From: Inhella gelatinilytica
GTDB lineage: Bacteria; Pseudomonadota; Gammaproteobacteria; Burkholderiales; Burkholderiaceae_C
Assembly: GCF_016093295.1 (NCBI RefSeq)
Contig: NZ_JAEDAL010000004.1
Span: 186,001-250,000, forward strand
Length of the DNA: 64,000 bases
Direction of reading: 5' to 3'
Positions within the stretch are counted from its first letter, which is position 1. Every line of letters starts with the position of its first letter. A program made the position numbers and the translations under genes. The notes under the pieces were generated by a model, which saw nothing but the letters and a program-made list of their open reading frames with translations, made no database searches and was not told the origin of the DNA. This document shows positions 1-10,183 of this stretch, piece after piece.

Positions 1-30
1 ACCATCCCGTTGAATCTTTAGGACAGCCGC

Positions 31-1059
31 TCACGCCACAGCATGGAGCGGCTCGCCCCGCACCGCGAACGCCTCGGCATTGGCCAGCGTGGTTTGGGCA
101 ATGGCACTCAAGGCCTCCTCCGTAAAAAACGCCTGATGCGCCGTGATCAGCACGTTGGGAAAAGTCGTCAACCGGGCAAACACATCGTCGGCAATGACTT
201 CGCCGGAATGGTCGTCAAAGAAAAGCTCCGCTTCTTCTTCATACACGTCGATCGCCAACCCGCCCAACTGACCCGACTTGAGCGCAGCGATCGCGGCCGG
301 CGTGTCCACCACCGCGCCACGGGAGGTATTCACGAGGATGGTTCCACGCTGCAGGCGGGCCAAGCTCTGGGCGTTCACCAGATGGTGGGTCTGGGCGGTC
401 AAGGGGCATTGCAACAACACGACCCGGGAGGACGACAGCAGTTCGCCCAGGGTCACATAGCGGACCCCCAAGCCTGGATCGGGCATCGGGTCATGGGCCA
501 CAACGTCGCAGCCCAAGCCCTTGAAAAGGTTCACCACACACCGTCCGATGCGTCCGGTTCCCACCACGCCCACGGTCTTGCCAAACAAATCAAAGCCCAG
601 CAATCCATCCAGCTCAAAGTTGCCCTCTCGTACGCGGGCATGCGCCCGGTGCGTTTTCCGGATCAGGGTCAACAGCAGCGCCAAGGTGTGCTCCGCCACC
701 GCGTGGGGAGAGTACTCGGGCACCCGCGCCACCCGCAGGCCCAGTCGACGTGCGGCGTCCAAATCCACATGATTAAAGCCCGCACACCGCAGCAGCACCA
801 AGCGAACCCCTTGCGCCGCCAACTGCTCCAACACCGCTGCGCTCAGGTCATCGTTCACAAACGCGCAAACCGCGTGACAGCCCGCCGCGGCGGACGCACT
901 GTGAACCTCCAGCCGGGCTTCTAAGAATTCGAAGACAACAGGTGATTTCAGGGCAGTCAGGGCCCCCGAAAAGCTGGTTCGGTCGTAGCGCTTGGTGCTG
1001 AAGAAGGCCACACGGAAGGGTGCGCGCTCGTCGAACTGATGCGGGTAGGCAGAGCTCAT
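31..1059 (-). CDS. D-isomer-specific 2-hydroxyacid dehydrogenase (D-lactate dehydrogenase-like)
   Basis: This 342-residue cytoplasmic enzyme should reduce a 2-keto acid to the D-2-hydroxy acid with NADH. The N-terminal part (RVAFFSTKRYDRTSF) resembles the start of fermentative D-lactate dehydrogenases. The Rossmann loop GVVGTGRIGRCVV lies near residue 165. Further family blocks follow: CPLTAQTHHLVNAQSL, NTSRGAVVDT and, near the C-terminus, LITAHQAFFTEEAL, which carries the catalytic histidine. The length suits the LdhA family. The ATG is preceded by a weak AGG at usual spacing. Downstream is the window edge; upstream, 37 bp away, is the metalloprotease stop. D-lactate dehydrogenase is the best guess, but related specificities such as hydroxypyruvate cannot be excluded. 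Confidence 0.88.
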   Translation of the reverse strand: MSSAYPHQFDERAPFRVAFFSTKRYDRTSFSGALTALKSPVVFEFLEARLEVHSASAAAGCHAVCAFVNDDLSAAVLEQLAAQGVRLVLLRCAGFNHVDLDAARRLGLRVARVPEYSPHAVAEHTLALLLTLIRKTHRAHARVREGNFELDGLLGFDLFGKTVGVVGTGRIGRCVVNLFKGLGCDVVAHDPMPDPGLGVRYVTLGELLSSSRVVLLQCPLTAQTHHLVNAQSLARLQRGTILVNTSRGAVVDTPAAIAALKSGQLGGLAIDVYEEEAELFFDDHSGEVIADDVFARLTTFPNVLITAHQAFFTEEALSAIAQTTLANAEAFAVRGEPLHAVA

Positions 1060-1096
1060 GGCTCAAGCCTACCCTGAGTGGGCGAGGCCTCTCCAA

Positions 1097-3124
1097 TCAA
1101 CGGCTGATGACGTCCGAGCCTTCGACATTGCGTGCGGCGTCGTACTGATAGCCGCTGAGTTGCACGCCGGTGACGGTGACGGAGATGCTGCCCGCCGAGC
1201 GGGTGGTGCCGGACTGGACGAGCGCGACCCCCGTGCTGCCGGTCGTAGCCGTTGCGGTGCCGGAAACCAAGCCCCCCCAACGCACCGAGACGCTCGCCCC
1301 GGCCACGTTTCGCCCCTGCGCATCCACCACTTTGATAGCCGCCTGCGCGCGCCAGCGGTCTTTGCCACTGGTGACGGCGCTCATGGCAATGTCCGCCACC
1401 CCCATCGCGACGACAGATACCGCCGGATCGACTTGAATCGTGACCGCCTGAACCGACGAGAGGCCGCTGTTGTCGGTCACGCGCAGCTGAGCGGCGTAGC
1501 TGCCCGGTGAGGTGTAGGTGTAAGCGGTCGAGACGCCGCTGGCCGTTTGACCGTCGCCATAATTCCAGTCCCACGCGACCACCTGGCCATCCGGATCACT
1601 GGACCCTGCCCCCGAGAAACTGACGGTCAGCGGTGCTGTGCCACGAACAGGGGTGGCACTCGCCACAGCCAGTGGCGCCTGCCCACCGGCGACTGGCGCG
1701 CTGACCGTCAAGCGGTATCGCCCTACGCTGCCGTAGGCCGAGTAACCGTCGACCCCCGGGTCGCCCTTGCCGGTACCGGTCACCAGAACAAAGTAGGTGC
1801 CTCCGGGCACGGTAAGGGTCAGACTGGCATTGAGGGTCTCCAGGGGGGAGGCTTGCGCCAGCAGCGCGCCGCCCGCATCTCGCACTTCGATCAATGCATC
1901 CAGGTTGGCCGACCGAACGACGGGTTGGAGCACCAGCGTGACTTGCCCTGCCCCGGCATTGAAGCGAAAAACATCCACGTCCCCTGCTCGTTCAATGACG
2001 CCCGTTTCATTCCAGGTCGCCACACCGCCACTGTTGACCCCGGTGAGCATCGTGGCTGTGCCAAGAACATTGCCGTGGTCATCTGCACGAAGGGGCGCCC
2101 CATAGGACTCGGCCACCTTGAAATCGTCTTGCAGGTTCGTGGCGGTGCTGTACTCCCCTTTGCTCCACTGAACCAGAGACTTCGCATACCCAACCCCCAT
2201 GATTGGAGCCCACCCCGTGGTGCCAGTTCCGTGGCCCCCGTAATAGCCACCGCCCGCATAGCCATCGTGCTGCAAACCCAAGTTGTGCCCCGCTTCGTGG
2301 GAAATCGCTTCCGCCACGTACTTCTCGTTGCCACTGCCCAACTGGTTGTAAAAAACCAAGGCAGGCTTGTAGACCTCTGTGGTGTCGTCAAAAACGCCCA
2401 GATACGCCACCCCGCCGCAACTGCAGCTGTAGACCCCGTTCGAGTGGGTAATCAGCACGGTGGTTCCAAAGGTCGAGTCTGTGCCGCTCGATCGGCTCAA
2501 GGCCTCAGCTGGCGGGGCTTCGGTGGTGACGTTGACATCAAAGGGGGCGTAATCCTCCGCAACCCGCTGCCAGATGCCCTGGATGCGCTGCAACTCGGTG
2601 GAGTTGAAGCTGTAGGGCAAGCCATCGAGGTCGTAGGGCAATGCCGTGATGCTGCTGGCGCTGCCATTCCAGGCGGTGCCCACCAGCGTCGCCCCTTTGA
2701 AATTCAAGTAGATGGTGCGCTGCGCCCCCGGTCGGCTGTGCAGAAGGAACGTTTGCTCCAGCGGCAAGAGCGTGCCGTCGTGCAAAGTCTTTTGGTCATC
2801 CGGCAAAGCCGCCAATGGGGTTTCGAGGGTGTCCACAGCGAACAGCCGCCCCTGGCGGTCCAGTCGCAGCCGGTTATCACGCCGCAAGAGCGCCGCGAAT
2901 TCCTCGGGCGATTGCCCATACCAAGTCGCGACCTCAGGCAGACGGGCCCCCAGGGCCTCGATGGCCGATTGGCCCTGAACCACAGCCGGCAGTTGCAAGC
3001 TCGGAAAGGCTGCGCGCGCCGGGTGAAGCTTACGCGCCGCGGTTCCCCCTGGCTGCGCTGTGGCCCCCTGTATGACCAGCGCGAGCACCAGCCCCCCCAT
3101 CACCTTGACGCCAAACCGTTTCAT
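1097..3124 (-). CDS. Secreted zinc metalloprotease with PKD domain
   Basis: The product (675 residues) begins with a clear signal peptide (MKRFGVKVMGGLVLALVIQG, cleavage after ATA). The metzincin-type zinc site HEAGHNLGLQHD lies at about residues 272-284, with three zinc-ligand histidines and the catalytic glutamate. It is preceded by a DYAPFDVNVTTE block usual for this class. A pre-peptidase-type beta domain follows (about 380-470), then a PKD domain (about 480-565, SSDPDGQVVAWDWNYGDG), then a C-terminal Ig-like domain. The start was set at the ATG at 3124 because GAGGTGG lies just upstream and the signal peptide follows at once; a longer reading to 3199 lacks both. It probably digests extracellular protein. 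No cognate secretion gene is adjacent. Confidence 0.85.
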   Translation of the reverse strand: MKRFGVKVMGGLVLALVIQGATAQPGGTAARKLHPARAAFPSLQLPAVVQGQSAIEALGARLPEVATWYGQSPEEFAALLRRDNRLRLDRQGRLFAVDTLETPLAALPDDQKTLHDGTLLPLEQTFLLHSRPGAQRTIYLNFKGATLVGTAWNGSASSITALPYDLDGLPYSFNSTELQRIQGIWQRVAEDYAPFDVNVTTEAPPAEALSRSSGTDSTFGTTVLITHSNGVYSCSCGGVAYLGVFDDTTEVYKPALVFYNQLGSGNEKYVAEAISHEAGHNLGLQHDGYAGGGYYGGHGTGTTGWAPIMGVGYAKSLVQWSKGEYSTATNLQDDFKVAESYGAPLRADDHGNVLGTATMLTGVNSGGVATWNETGVIERAGDVDVFRFNAGAGQVTLVLQPVVRSANLDALIEVRDAGGALLAQASPLETLNASLTLTVPGGTYFVLVTGTGKGDPGVDGYSAYGSVGRYRLTVSAPVAGGQAPLAVASATPVRGTAPLTVSFSGAGSSDPDGQVVAWDWNYGDGQTASGVSTAYTYTSPGSYAAQLRVTDNSGLSSVQAVTIQVDPAVSVVAMGVADIAMSAVTSGKDRWRAQAAIKVVDAQGRNVAGASVSVRWGGLVSGTATATTGSTGVALVQSGTTRSAGSISVTVTGVQLSGYQYDAARNVEGSDVISR

Positions 3125-3286
3125 CGCCCACCTCGCACCCAACCCGTAAGAGTTGCGATGCTGCAGGCTTGGCCTGCAACTTTCCCTGCAAAAGTGCAAG
3201 CAAGGGTGACAAACCTGGTGCTCGTCGCGTCGGCCCCGATTCCGAAGCAGCCCGTTCGTCCGCCGCGCGGTGGTCTCAGAGTTCGC

Positions 3287-3721
3287 TCAACCGGCGGGTG
3301 CCAGCGCAGCCAGCACGGCTCGATCAATGCCCGGTAACGCTGCGTGCCAACGCTGCAAAGCGGACTCCGCACGCTCCCGCACGGGGTTGGCCCAAATGGG
3401 GGCCGGAAACTGCGCATCGTCTTCAGCGCGAGCAATGACATGCCAGTGCAGGTGCGGCACCACATTGCCCAGGCTGGCCAGATTGATTTTGATGGGCTGC
3501 AGGTGGGCCAGCAGGGCCTGCTCCACTGCCACCACGGCCTCCATCACCCGCCGACGCTCGTCCGGCGGCAACTGGCTGAACTCCGCCACATGGCGATTCA
3601 GGATCACCCGATAAAACGCCGGATGCGCCGGCGTGTCGGTGACCCGGACGATGCGCAGCAGCGCGTCCTGGTGCACCAAGACTCCGCCCTCTTCCCGGCA
3701 CAACACGCAATGTGGGTTCAT
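3287..3721 (-). CDS. HIT family nucleotide hydrolase
   Basis: A 144-residue protein with the histidine-triad motif HLHWHVIAR at about residues 94-102, the nucleotide-binding and catalytic site of HIT hydrolases. These enzymes split phosphoramidate, AMP-lysine or dinucleoside polyphosphate substrates. The N-terminus NPHCVLCREEGG holds a CxxC pair often seen in this bacterial subgroup. The ATG at 3721 was chosen because GAGGA precedes it at usual spacing. A divergent binding-protein gene begins 80 bp away. The exact substrate cannot be read from the sequence. Confidence 0.9.
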   Translation of the reverse strand: MNPHCVLCREEGGVLVHQDALLRIVRVTDTPAHPAFYRVILNRHVAEFSQLPPDERRRVMEAVVAVEQALLAHLQPIKINLASLGNVVPHLHWHVIARAEDDAQFPAPIWANPVRERAESALQRWHAALPGIDRAVLAALAPAG

Positions 3722-3802
3722 GCTTCCTCTTCGGTTTCGGACACCCAAGCCCCCAATTTGAAGGTGATGCAGCGTGCCCGATTCAAGCTAACGTCAGCAC
3801 CC

Positions 3803-4579
3803 ATGGTAATCAGGCACTGGCTGGGAGCCCTCGCGCTTTGGGCCCTGATGGGGGGCGGCAGCGCGCTGGCTTGCGTCAAATCGGTTCGGTGGCACAACGA
3901 CCCCCCCTACAGCTACCGGGGGGCCGACGGCGAGATCACGGGCCTGCAAGTGGAGCTGGCCCGGGCGGTGTTGCAACGGTTGGGTTGTCGCATGGCCCTG
4001 GTGGACATGCCCTTTGCCCGCGCTTTGACCGAGTTGGAGGCCGGCCGGCTCGACATCTTGCCGGGCGCTTTCCAGCGCCCCGACCGCGAGGCCTTTGCGC
4101 ATTTCTCAACTGTGCTGTTGATGCAATCTCGAAATTTGCTCTTCGCACGCAAGGCGGCTTGGTCTCCCGCCACGCAAATACGAGATTTGGAAGCGTTGGT
4201 TTCAGGCTCTTTCCGCTTGGGCGCACAAATCGGGGTCGTATACGGTGAGCCTTATCAAGCGCTGCTTCAAAAACCTGCGCTCGCAGCCAAGATCCAGTTT
4301 GGTGCGAGTCGCATGGGCCTGTGGCAAATGTTGGCTCGTGGCCGAATCGACGGGCTGATCGCCGACGAGGCCACGGCTGTATATGAGCTGCAGCTTTTGG
4401 GTCTGACGGACCAAGTGGTCGCTACCGACTTGGCGGTCTCCAACGATGGGGCCGGCTCGGCCTTTAGCCGACGCAGTGTGAGCGCCGAATTCGTGCATCG
4501 GTACGACCAGGCGCTGCAGGCCATGCAGCGCGAAGGCAGCTTACAAACGCTGTTGCTGCGATACGGCCTGCGCCCCTGA
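3803..4579 (+). CDS. Periplasmic substrate-binding protein, family 3 type
   Basis: A 258-residue protein with a signal peptide (MVIRHWLGALALWALMGGGS, cleaved near ALA-C). The mature part follows the solute-binding family 3 pattern: a WHNDPPYSYR block, then GEITGLQVELARAVLQRLGC, then ELEAGRLDILPGAF. Members bind amino acids or similar polar solutes. No permease or ATPase gene is adjacent, so it is an orphan here and may act as a sensor or pair with a distant transporter. An in-frame ATG at 3767 would add 12 residues to the signal peptide; neither start has a good ribosome site. It converges with the DUF3683 gene 28 bp downstream. Confidence 0.8.
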   Translation: MVIRHWLGALALWALMGGGSALACVKSVRWHNDPPYSYRGADGEITGLQVELARAVLQRLGCRMALVDMPFARALTELEAGRLDILPGAFQRPDREAFAHFSTVLLMQSRNLLFARKAAWSPATQIRDLEALVSGSFRLGAQIGVVYGEPYQALLQKPALAAKIQFGASRMGLWQMLARGRIDGLIADEATAVYELQLLGLTDQVVATDLAVSNDGAGSAFSRRSVSAEFVHRYDQALQAMQREGSLQTLLLRYGLRP

Positions 4580-4607
4580 GACAAGCGGGTCGAGGAAGCC
4601 CGCGCCC

Positions 4608-7600
4608 TTAGACCAACACCCGCTCAATTCCACCCGCATTGGCTTGAGCCACGTAATCGGGCATCCAATTGGCGCCCAAGATCTTGTTGGCCATCTCCAC
4701 CACGATGTAGTCGGCCTCCAGCAAGCCGTTCTGCAGGTCGTTGCCATAACGGCTCAGGCCCTGCAAGCAACTCGGGCAGCTGGTGAGGATCTTGACGTCA
4801 CCCCCCTGCGGCGCGATTTGCGCGGCGTTCTTGCGCAACTCTTCTTCCTTGCGGAAGCGAATCTGCGTGCTGATGTCCGGCCGGGTCACGCCCAGCGTGC
4901 CCGATTCACCGCAGCAGCGCGCGCTCTGCACCACGTGCTCACCCACGAGGGCCTTGACGGTCTTCAGGGGCTCCTGCTGTTTCATCGGGCTGTGGCAGGG
5001 GTCGTGGTACAGGTAGGAACCACCGGCTTCGAGCTTGATGCCCTTCTCCAGCAGGTATTCGTGGATGTCGACGATGCGGCAGCCCGGGAAGATGTCTTCG
5101 AAGCGATAGCCCTGCAACTGGTCAAAGCAGGTGCCGCAACTCACGACCACCGTCTTGATGTCCAGGTAATTCAGCGTATTGGCCACGCGGTGGAACAGCA
5201 CCCGGTTGTCGGTGATCATCTGCTCGGCCTTTTCGAACTGGCCCGAACCGCGCTGCGGATAGCCGCAGCACAGATAGCCCGGCGGCAGCACGGTTTGCAC
5301 GCCGGCGTGCCAGAGCATGGCTTGCGTGGCCAAGCCGACTTGGCTGAAGAGCCGCTCGGAGCCGCAACCTGGGAAGTAAAAAACCGCCTCAGTGTCCGCG
5401 TTCGTCGTCGCCGGGTTGCGAATGATGGGAACGTAGTTTTTGTCCTCGATGTCCAAGAGCGCACGCGCGGTCTTCTTGGGCAGGCCTCCGGGCAGTTTTT
5501 TGTTGATGAAGTGAATGACCTGCTCGCGGACGGGCGCCACACCGACGGTGCTCGGCGGCGCCGAGGTCTGCTTCTTGGCGAGCTTTTTTAGCACCTCGTG
5601 CGCCATGCGCTGCGCCTTGAAGCCCACGCCCACCATGGCGCTTCGCGCCAGCTTGATAGTCTCGGGGTTGGTGGCGTTGAGCATGAACATCGCCGCGGCG
5701 TTGCCCGGTCGGAAGCTCTTTTGGCCCATCTTGCGCAAGAGGTTGCGCATGTTCATGGACACGTCGCCGAAGTCGATCTTAACCGGGCAGGGCGTGGCGC
5801 ACTTGTGGCACACCGTGCAGTGGTCGGCCACGTCCTCGAACTCTTCCCAGTGCTGCAGGCTGATGCCGCGCCGCGTCTGCTCCTCGTAGAGGAAGGCCTC
5901 GATCAGCAGCGAGGTGGCCAAGATCTTGTTGCGCGGGCTGTAGAGCAAGTTGGCGCGCGGTACATGGGTTGCGCACACGGGCTTGCACTTGCCGCACCGC
6001 AGGCAATCTTTGATCGAGTCGGAGATGGCGCCGATATCCGAGCGCTGCATGATCAGGGACTCATGCCCCATCAGCCCAAAGCTGGGCGTGTAGGCATTGG
6101 TGAGGTCGGCAAAGGGGATTTCTTTGTCTTGCCCAAGACGCAGCAGCTTGCCGCGGTTGAAGCGGCCTTCGGGGTCGATACGGCGCTTGTAGTCGGCAAA
6201 GCCGGCCAGTTCAGCGTCGGTCAGGAACTCCAGCTTGGTAATGCCGATGCCATGTTCGCCGCTGATGACACCGCCCAGCGAACGGGCCAGCTTCATGATG
6301 CGGCCCACCGCTTCATGGGCGGTTTGCAGCATGGTGTAGTTGTCGGAGTTCACCGGGATGTTGGTGTGAACATTCCCGTCACCCGCGTGCATGTGCAAAG
6401 CCACCCACACGCGACCCTTGAGCACCTCTTGGTGGAGGGCCTTGATGCCCTCAATGATGGGCGTGTAGGCCGCCCCGCTGAACAGGTTTTGCAGCGGACG
6501 CAGCACGTCCCGCTTCCAGCTGGCGCGGGCCTGGCCAGCCTGCAATTGCTCGAAGTAGCTGGGCTCCGCCGCGCGGGGCAGGTCCAGCTCGTCGTGCCAG
6601 CGCTGCCACTGATCCCCGACCTGCTGAATCAGGGCTTGCGCTTGAACCACCCGGTCTTCGAGCAATTCCGAGCTGGCGATCTCGCTGGCATCGTCGCTCT
6701 TGCCCAGGGGCAGGCGCGGCTGCGCAAAGAAGGCTTGCAGCTCCTCGATGAGCTCCAGCTTGTTGCGCAAGCTCAGTTCGATGTTGATGCGTTCGATGCC
6801 GAGCGTGTACTCGCCCATGCGCTCGAGCGGGATCACCACGTCCTCGTTGATCTTGAAGGCGTTGGTGTGTTTGGCAATCGCCGCCGTGCGCTTGCGGTCC
6901 AGCCAGAATTTCTTACGCGCATCACTGCTAACGGCCACAAATCCCTCGCCGCTGCGTGCATTGGCGATGCGCACCACCTCTGAAGTGGCCCGCGCGACCT
7001 CGGCCTCGTCGTCGCCCACAATGTCGCCCACCAGCACCATCTTGGGCAGGCCGCCCCGCTTGCTCTTGGTGGCATAACCGACTGCCTTAAGGTAGCGGTC
7101 GTCCAGATGCTCCAGGCCGGCCAAGATGGCCTTGCCTTCTTTGGCGGAGGCGAACAGATAGTCCTTGATCTCCACGATCGAAGGCACGGCCTCCTTGGGA
7201 TTGCCAAAGAATTCCAAACAGACGGTCCGAACCGCTTTGGGCATGCGGTGCACCACCCAGCGCGCACTGGTGATCAGGCCGTCGCAGCCCTCTTTTTGGA
7301 TGCCGGGCAGCCCAGCGAGGAATTTGTCGGTGACGTCTTTGCCCAGGCCTTCCTTGCGGAACAGCCGCCCCGGGATGTCCAAGCGCTCGGTCTTCTCCAG
7401 GGTCTTGCCGCTGGCGTCGAAGTGGCGCAGCTCGAAGCTGGCCGTTTCAACGTCGTGAATCTTGCCGAGGTTGTGGTTCAGACGCACCACTTCCAGCCAC
7501 TTGGCGTCCGGCGTCACCATGCGCCACGAGGCCAGGTTGTCCAGCGCCGTACCCCACAGCACGGCCTTCTTGCCGCCGGCATTCATGGCGATGTTGCCGC

Positions 7601-8492
7601 CGATGCAGCTGGCCTCGGCGCTGGTCGGGTCCACGGCGAACACAAAGCCGTGCTGCTCCGCCAAGTCCGCCACGCGCTGCGTCACCACGCCCGCTTCGCT
7701 GTAGATCGTGGCCACCTCGCGGTCCAGGCCGGGCAGTTGCAGCATCTCGACGCCCTGCAGGGCCTCGAGCTTCTCGGTGTTGATCACGGCGCTTTTCCAC
7801 ACGAGGGGCACGGCGCCACCGGTGTAGCCGGTGCCGCCGCCCCGGGGGATGATGGTCAGGCCCAGCTCGATGCACCCAGCCACCAAGCCGGCCATCTCGG
7901 CCTCGCTGTCGGGGGTCAGCACCACGAAGGGGTACTCGACGCGCCAGTCGGTCGCGTCGGTCACATGGCTGACGCGTGAAAGGCCGTCGAACTTGATGTT
8001 GTCCTTGGCGGTGTGCCGCCCCAAGACTTTGGCCGTGCGCTTGCGCAGGTCCCAGACCTCCCGGAAACGCGTCGCAAAGCGCTGCACGGCTTGGCCCGCA
8101 AGATCCAACAGCTCGCCCACCAGCGCATCCCGCTCCGGATCCTTGGCAGGATCGCGGCGGCGGTCCACCTCGCGCAAGCGGTGGTACAGCGCCTCCACCA
8201 GGGCCTCCCGCCGGCGCGGATTGGCCAGCAAGTCATCTTCCAAATACGGATTGCGCTGAACCACCCAGATGTCACCCAGCACCTCGTAGAGCATGCGCGC
8301 CGAGCGGCCGGTGTTGCGCTGGCCGCGCAACTGCTCGGCAAGCTCCCAGGCGCGAGGGCCCAGCAGGCGCAGCACGATCTCGCGGTCGGAGAACGAGGTG
8401 TAGTTGTAGGGGATCTCCCTCAAACGAACCAACGGTTCGTTGGGGAGCAGCGGGGAATCTAGCGGGGTGGGGGCAAGCGGCGCGGCGGACAT
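4608..8492 (-). CDS. DUF3683 FAD-linked oxidase / Fe-S oxidoreductase fusion
   Basis: A 1294-residue fusion. An N-terminal DUF3683 region (about 20-110) leads into a PCMH-type FAD-binding domain starting near 185, with [21 protein letters not shown]-linked oxidase C-terminal domain follows (about 560-790, including [17 protein letters not shown] and [11 protein letters not shown]). Next are two 4Fe-4S sets, [11 protein letters not shown] near 829 and [12 protein letters not shown] near 891, and two CCG domains near 1045 and 1165. It thus joins a D-lactate/glycolate-oxidase-like flavoprotein to a GlpC/GlcF-like Fe-S partner in one chain. It probably oxidises a 2-hydroxyacid and passes electrons to the respiratory chain. 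The substrate is unknown. Such single-chain versions are common in Burkholderiales. Confidence 0.9.
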   Translation of the reverse strand: MSAAPLAPTPLDSPLLPNEPLVRLREIPYNYTSFSDREIVLRLLGPRAWELAEQLRGQRNTGRSARMLYEVLGDIWVVQRNPYLEDDLLANPRRREALVEALYHRLREVDRRRDPAKDPERDALVGELLDLAGQAVQRFATRFREVWDLRKRTAKVLGRHTAKDNIKFDGLSRVSHVTDATDWRVEYPFVVLTPDSEAEMAGLVAGCIELGLTIIPRGGGTGYTGGAVPLVWKSAVINTEKLEALQGVEMLQLPGLDREVATIYSEAGVVTQRVADLAEQHGFVFAVDPTSAEASCIGGNIAMNAGGKKAVLWGTALDNLASWRMVTPDAKWLEVVRLNHNLGKIHDVETASFELRHFDASGKTLEKTERLDIPGRLFRKEGLGKDVTDKFLAGLPGIQKEGCDGLITSARWVVHRMPKAVRTVCLEFFGNPKEAVPSIVEIKDYLFASAKEGKAILAGLEHLDDRYLKAVGYATKSKRGGLPKMVLVGDIVGDDEAEVARATSEVVRIANARSGEGFVAVSSDARKKFWLDRKRTAAIAKHTNAFKINEDVVIPLERMGEYTLGIERINIELSLRNKLELIEELQAFFAQPRLPLGKSDDASEIASSELLEDRVVQAQALIQQVGDQWQRWHDELDLPRAAEPSYFEQLQAGQARASWKRDVLRPLQNLFSGAAYTPIIEGIKALHQEVLKGRVWVALHMHAGDGNVHTNIPVNSDNYTMLQTAHEAVGRIMKLARSLGGVISGEHGIGITKLEFLTDAELAGFADYKRRIDPEGRFNRGKLLRLGQDKEIPFADLTNAYTPSFGLMGHESLIMQRSDIGAISDSIKDCLRCGKCKPVCATHVPRANLLYSPRNKILATSLLIEAFLYEEQTRRGISLQHWEEFEDVADHCTVCHKCATPCPVKIDFGDVSMNMRNLLRKMGQKSFRPGNAAAMFMLNATNPETIKLARSAMVGVGFKAQRMAHEVLKKLAKKQTSAPPSTVGVAPVREQVIHFINKKLPGGLPKKTARALLDIEDKNYVPIIRNPATTNADTEAVFYFPGCGSERLFSQVGLATQAMLWHAGVQTVLPPGYLCCGYPQRGSGQFEKAEQMITDNRVLFHRVANTLNYLDIKTVVVSCGTCFDQLQGYRFEDIFPGCRIVDIHEYLLEKGIKLEAGGSYLYHDPCHSPMKQQEPLKTVKALVGEHVVQSARCCGESGTLGVTRPDISTQIRFRKEEELRKNAAQIAPQGGDVKILTSCPSCLQGLSRYGNDLQNGLLEADYIVVEMANKILGANWMPDYVAQANAGGIERVLV

Positions 8493-8638
8493 GGATCAGC
8501 GTCGGGGCCGCTGGATGCGGCGTCGTGGTCCGGCTATTCTCGTGCAGAGCCTTCTCCCGGTGTGATTTGGGGGTAAGGAGTTGCGCCTAGCCTGCGTCTG
8601 GCGCGAAGTGAGCCTGCTCACCAACCCGGAGTGAACCC

Positions 8639-9397
8639 ATGGACTGGCCCTACCCTTTTTGGATCGCACATCGCGGCGCGGGCAAGCAAGCGCCGGAAAA
8701 CACCGCGGGGGCGTTCCGAACCGGCGCGGCGGCCGGCTTTCGAGGCTTTGAATGCGACGTGCAGTTGAGCGCCGATGGGGTTCCTTTTTTGCTCCACGAC
8801 GACACCTTGGAGCGCACCACCAACGGGCAAGGATTGGCTTGCACTCAACCCTGGGCCGTGTTGGCGCAATTGGATGCGGGGAGCTGGCACAGCCCTGCCT
8901 TTGTCGGCGAGCCCCTGGCCAGCCTCGCCCAGCTGAGTGCCAGTGCAGCGGATCTCGGATGGGCCCTGAACTTGGAGCTCAAACCCAGCCCAGGCGAGGC
9001 GGAGCGGGTCGGTGCCGGTGTGGCGCGCTGGCTCTCGGACCACTGGAAAGGGGGCATTCCCCCACTGCTCAGCTCCTTCGACCCCCAGGCCTTGCGCGCC
9101 GCACAAGCCGCGGATCCCCACTGGCCTTTGGCGCTGCTGGTCGAGCGGTGGAGCGCCGAGATTCCGGCACTGGCCCTGTCTCTGCACGTTCGGGCCGTTG
9201 TCAGTCATCACGCCAGCTTGACCGCGGACGGCGTCCGTGCGCTGCACACCGCCGGACTGAAGGCGCTTTGTTACACCGTCAACGAGGAGCCCGACGCCGA
9301 GCGGCTCATCGGCGCTGGCGTGGACGGGCTGATTACCGACCGGCTGGATTTGCCCTTGCATGTGGCCTCGACACGACACCCCCACGCCGGTTTCTGA
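8639..9397 (+). CDS. ugpQ: Glycerophosphodiester phosphodiesterase
   Basis: A 252-residue cytoplasmic GDPD-type TIM barrel that hydrolyses glycerophosphodiesters to glycerol-3-phosphate and an alcohol. Visible landmarks are IAHRGAGKQAPENT (catalytic histidine and substrate arginine), FECDVQLSADGVPFLLHDD (metal-binding Glu and Asp and the second histidine), LNLELKPSPGE, and the C-terminal CYTVNEEPDAERLIGAGVDG. There is no signal peptide, as in UgpQ and unlike periplasmic GlpQ. The ATG follows a GGAGTG ribosome site. No ugp transport genes are nearby, so the symbol is by family only. Confidence 0.88.
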   Translation: MDWPYPFWIAHRGAGKQAPENTAGAFRTGAAAGFRGFECDVQLSADGVPFLLHDDTLERTTNGQGLACTQPWAVLAQLDAGSWHSPAFVGEPLASLAQLSASAADLGWALNLELKPSPGEAERVGAGVARWLSDHWKGGIPPLLSSFDPQALRAAQAADPHWPLALLVERWSAEIPALALSLHVRAVVSHHASLTADGVRALHTAGLKALCYTVNEEPDAERLIGAGVDGLITDRLDLPLHVASTRHPHAGF

Positions 9398-9418
9398 TCC
9401 AACGCAAAGCCTCCAATA

Positions 9419-9435
9419 CCCACAATTGTTGTGGG
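9419..9435. other. 7-bp stem, 3-nt loop inverted repeat downstream of ugpQ
   Basis: CCCACAA and TTGTGGG flank a TTG loop. It begins 22 bp after the ugpQ stop and ends 9 bp before the FNR-like site upstream of ompW. No T-run follows, so it is not a classical terminator. It may stabilise the ugpQ mRNA end or be chance. Confidence 0.3.
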
Positions 9436-9444
9436 GGCGAGGGT

Positions 9445-9458
9445 TTGACCCTAATCAA
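9445..9458. promoter_or_regulatory. FNR/CRP-family box upstream of ompW
   Basis: TTGAC-CCTA-ATCAA differs at one base from the FNR/Anr/Dnr consensus TTGAT-N4-ATCAA. It is centred about 70 bp before the ompW start codon. OmpW is under FNR control in enterobacteria, which makes the match more credible than chance. The assignment is inference from the motif and the neighbour. Confidence 0.5.
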
Positions 9459-9520
9459 CAAGTACTAGTCCTTTCGGGCGTGGAATGCCCCTGTCTTCCC
9501 TTCCTGACAGGAGTTTTTCA

Positions 9521-10126
9521 ATGTCTCGCAAAGTTTCGCTGTCCGCCCTCGCCCTCGCCGCCCTTGCCTTCTCGGCGCAAGCCCAAGACCAAGGCGACTG
9601 GATTGTTCGGGGCCGCGCGTTGCACCTGGACTCGGCCAACAAGGACACCACCCCCTTGGCCCTTTCGGTCAACAACAAGACCTTCCCCGAGCTGGACATC
9701 ACCTATTTCTTCAGCCCCAACGTGGCGGCTGAATTGATCTTGACTTACCCGCAAAAGCACGACATTCGCTCCGCCGGCGCCAAGATCGGCGAATTGAAGC
9801 ATCTGCCACCGACGCTGACGCTGCAGTACCACTTCACCGGCATGGGCTGGCGCCCGTACGTGGGCGTGGGCGTGAACGCGACGCTGTTCTCGGGAGTGGA
9901 GTTCGCCCCCGCCGTTCAGACCGCACTGCAACCCAACATCAAGCGGCACAGCTACGGTCTGGCCGCCAATGTGGGCTTCGATGTCCCGATGGGCGGTGGC
10001 TGGCTGTTCAACGTTGACGTGAAAAAGGTGCAACTGGGCACGGACGTGACGTCCAAGGGCACCAAGGTGGGCGAATTCGAAGTGAACCCGCTCTTGGTCA
10101 GCGTGGGCGTTGGCAAACGCTTCTAA
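9521..10126 (+). CDS. ompW: OmpW family outer-membrane protein
   Basis: The 201-residue product starts with a signal peptide (MSRKVSLSALALAALAFSAQA). It then shows the small beta-barrel pattern of OmpW: GDWIVRGRALHL, LDITYFFSPNVAAELILTYPQKHD, LPPTLTLQYHFTG, YVGVGVNATLFSG, and a terminal phenylalanine in VSVGVGKRF, the outer-membrane assembly signal. OmpW forms a narrow channel for small hydrophobic molecules. The ATG at 9521 was chosen because CAGGAG sits seven bases upstream and the signal peptide begins there; a reading from 9485 lacks both. An FNR-like site lies upstream. Confidence 0.92.
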   Translation: MSRKVSLSALALAALAFSAQAQDQGDWIVRGRALHLDSANKDTTPLALSVNNKTFPELDITYFFSPNVAAELILTYPQKHDIRSAGAKIGELKHLPPTLTLQYHFTGMGWRPYVGVGVNATLFSGVEFAPAVQTALQPNIKRHSYGLAANVGFDVPMGGGWLFNVDVKKVQLGTDVTSKGTKVGEFEVNPLLVSVGVGKRF

Positions 10127-10183
10127 AGCTCAATGAAGATGCCCAATCGCCAAAATTCGGCGACGAGGCTCCACTCCAAATCC

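Noticed and set aside
3162-3178. TGCAGGC-TTG-GCCTGCA hairpin between the HIT gene and the metalloprotease
   Set aside because: A 7-bp stem without a T-run on the transcribed strand; too weak to call a terminator.
1547-3337. A 596-residue plus-strand open frame over the metalloprotease
   Set aside because: The minus-strand gene has a signal peptide, a zinc motif and a PKD domain; the plus-strand translation is low-complexity and resembles no family.
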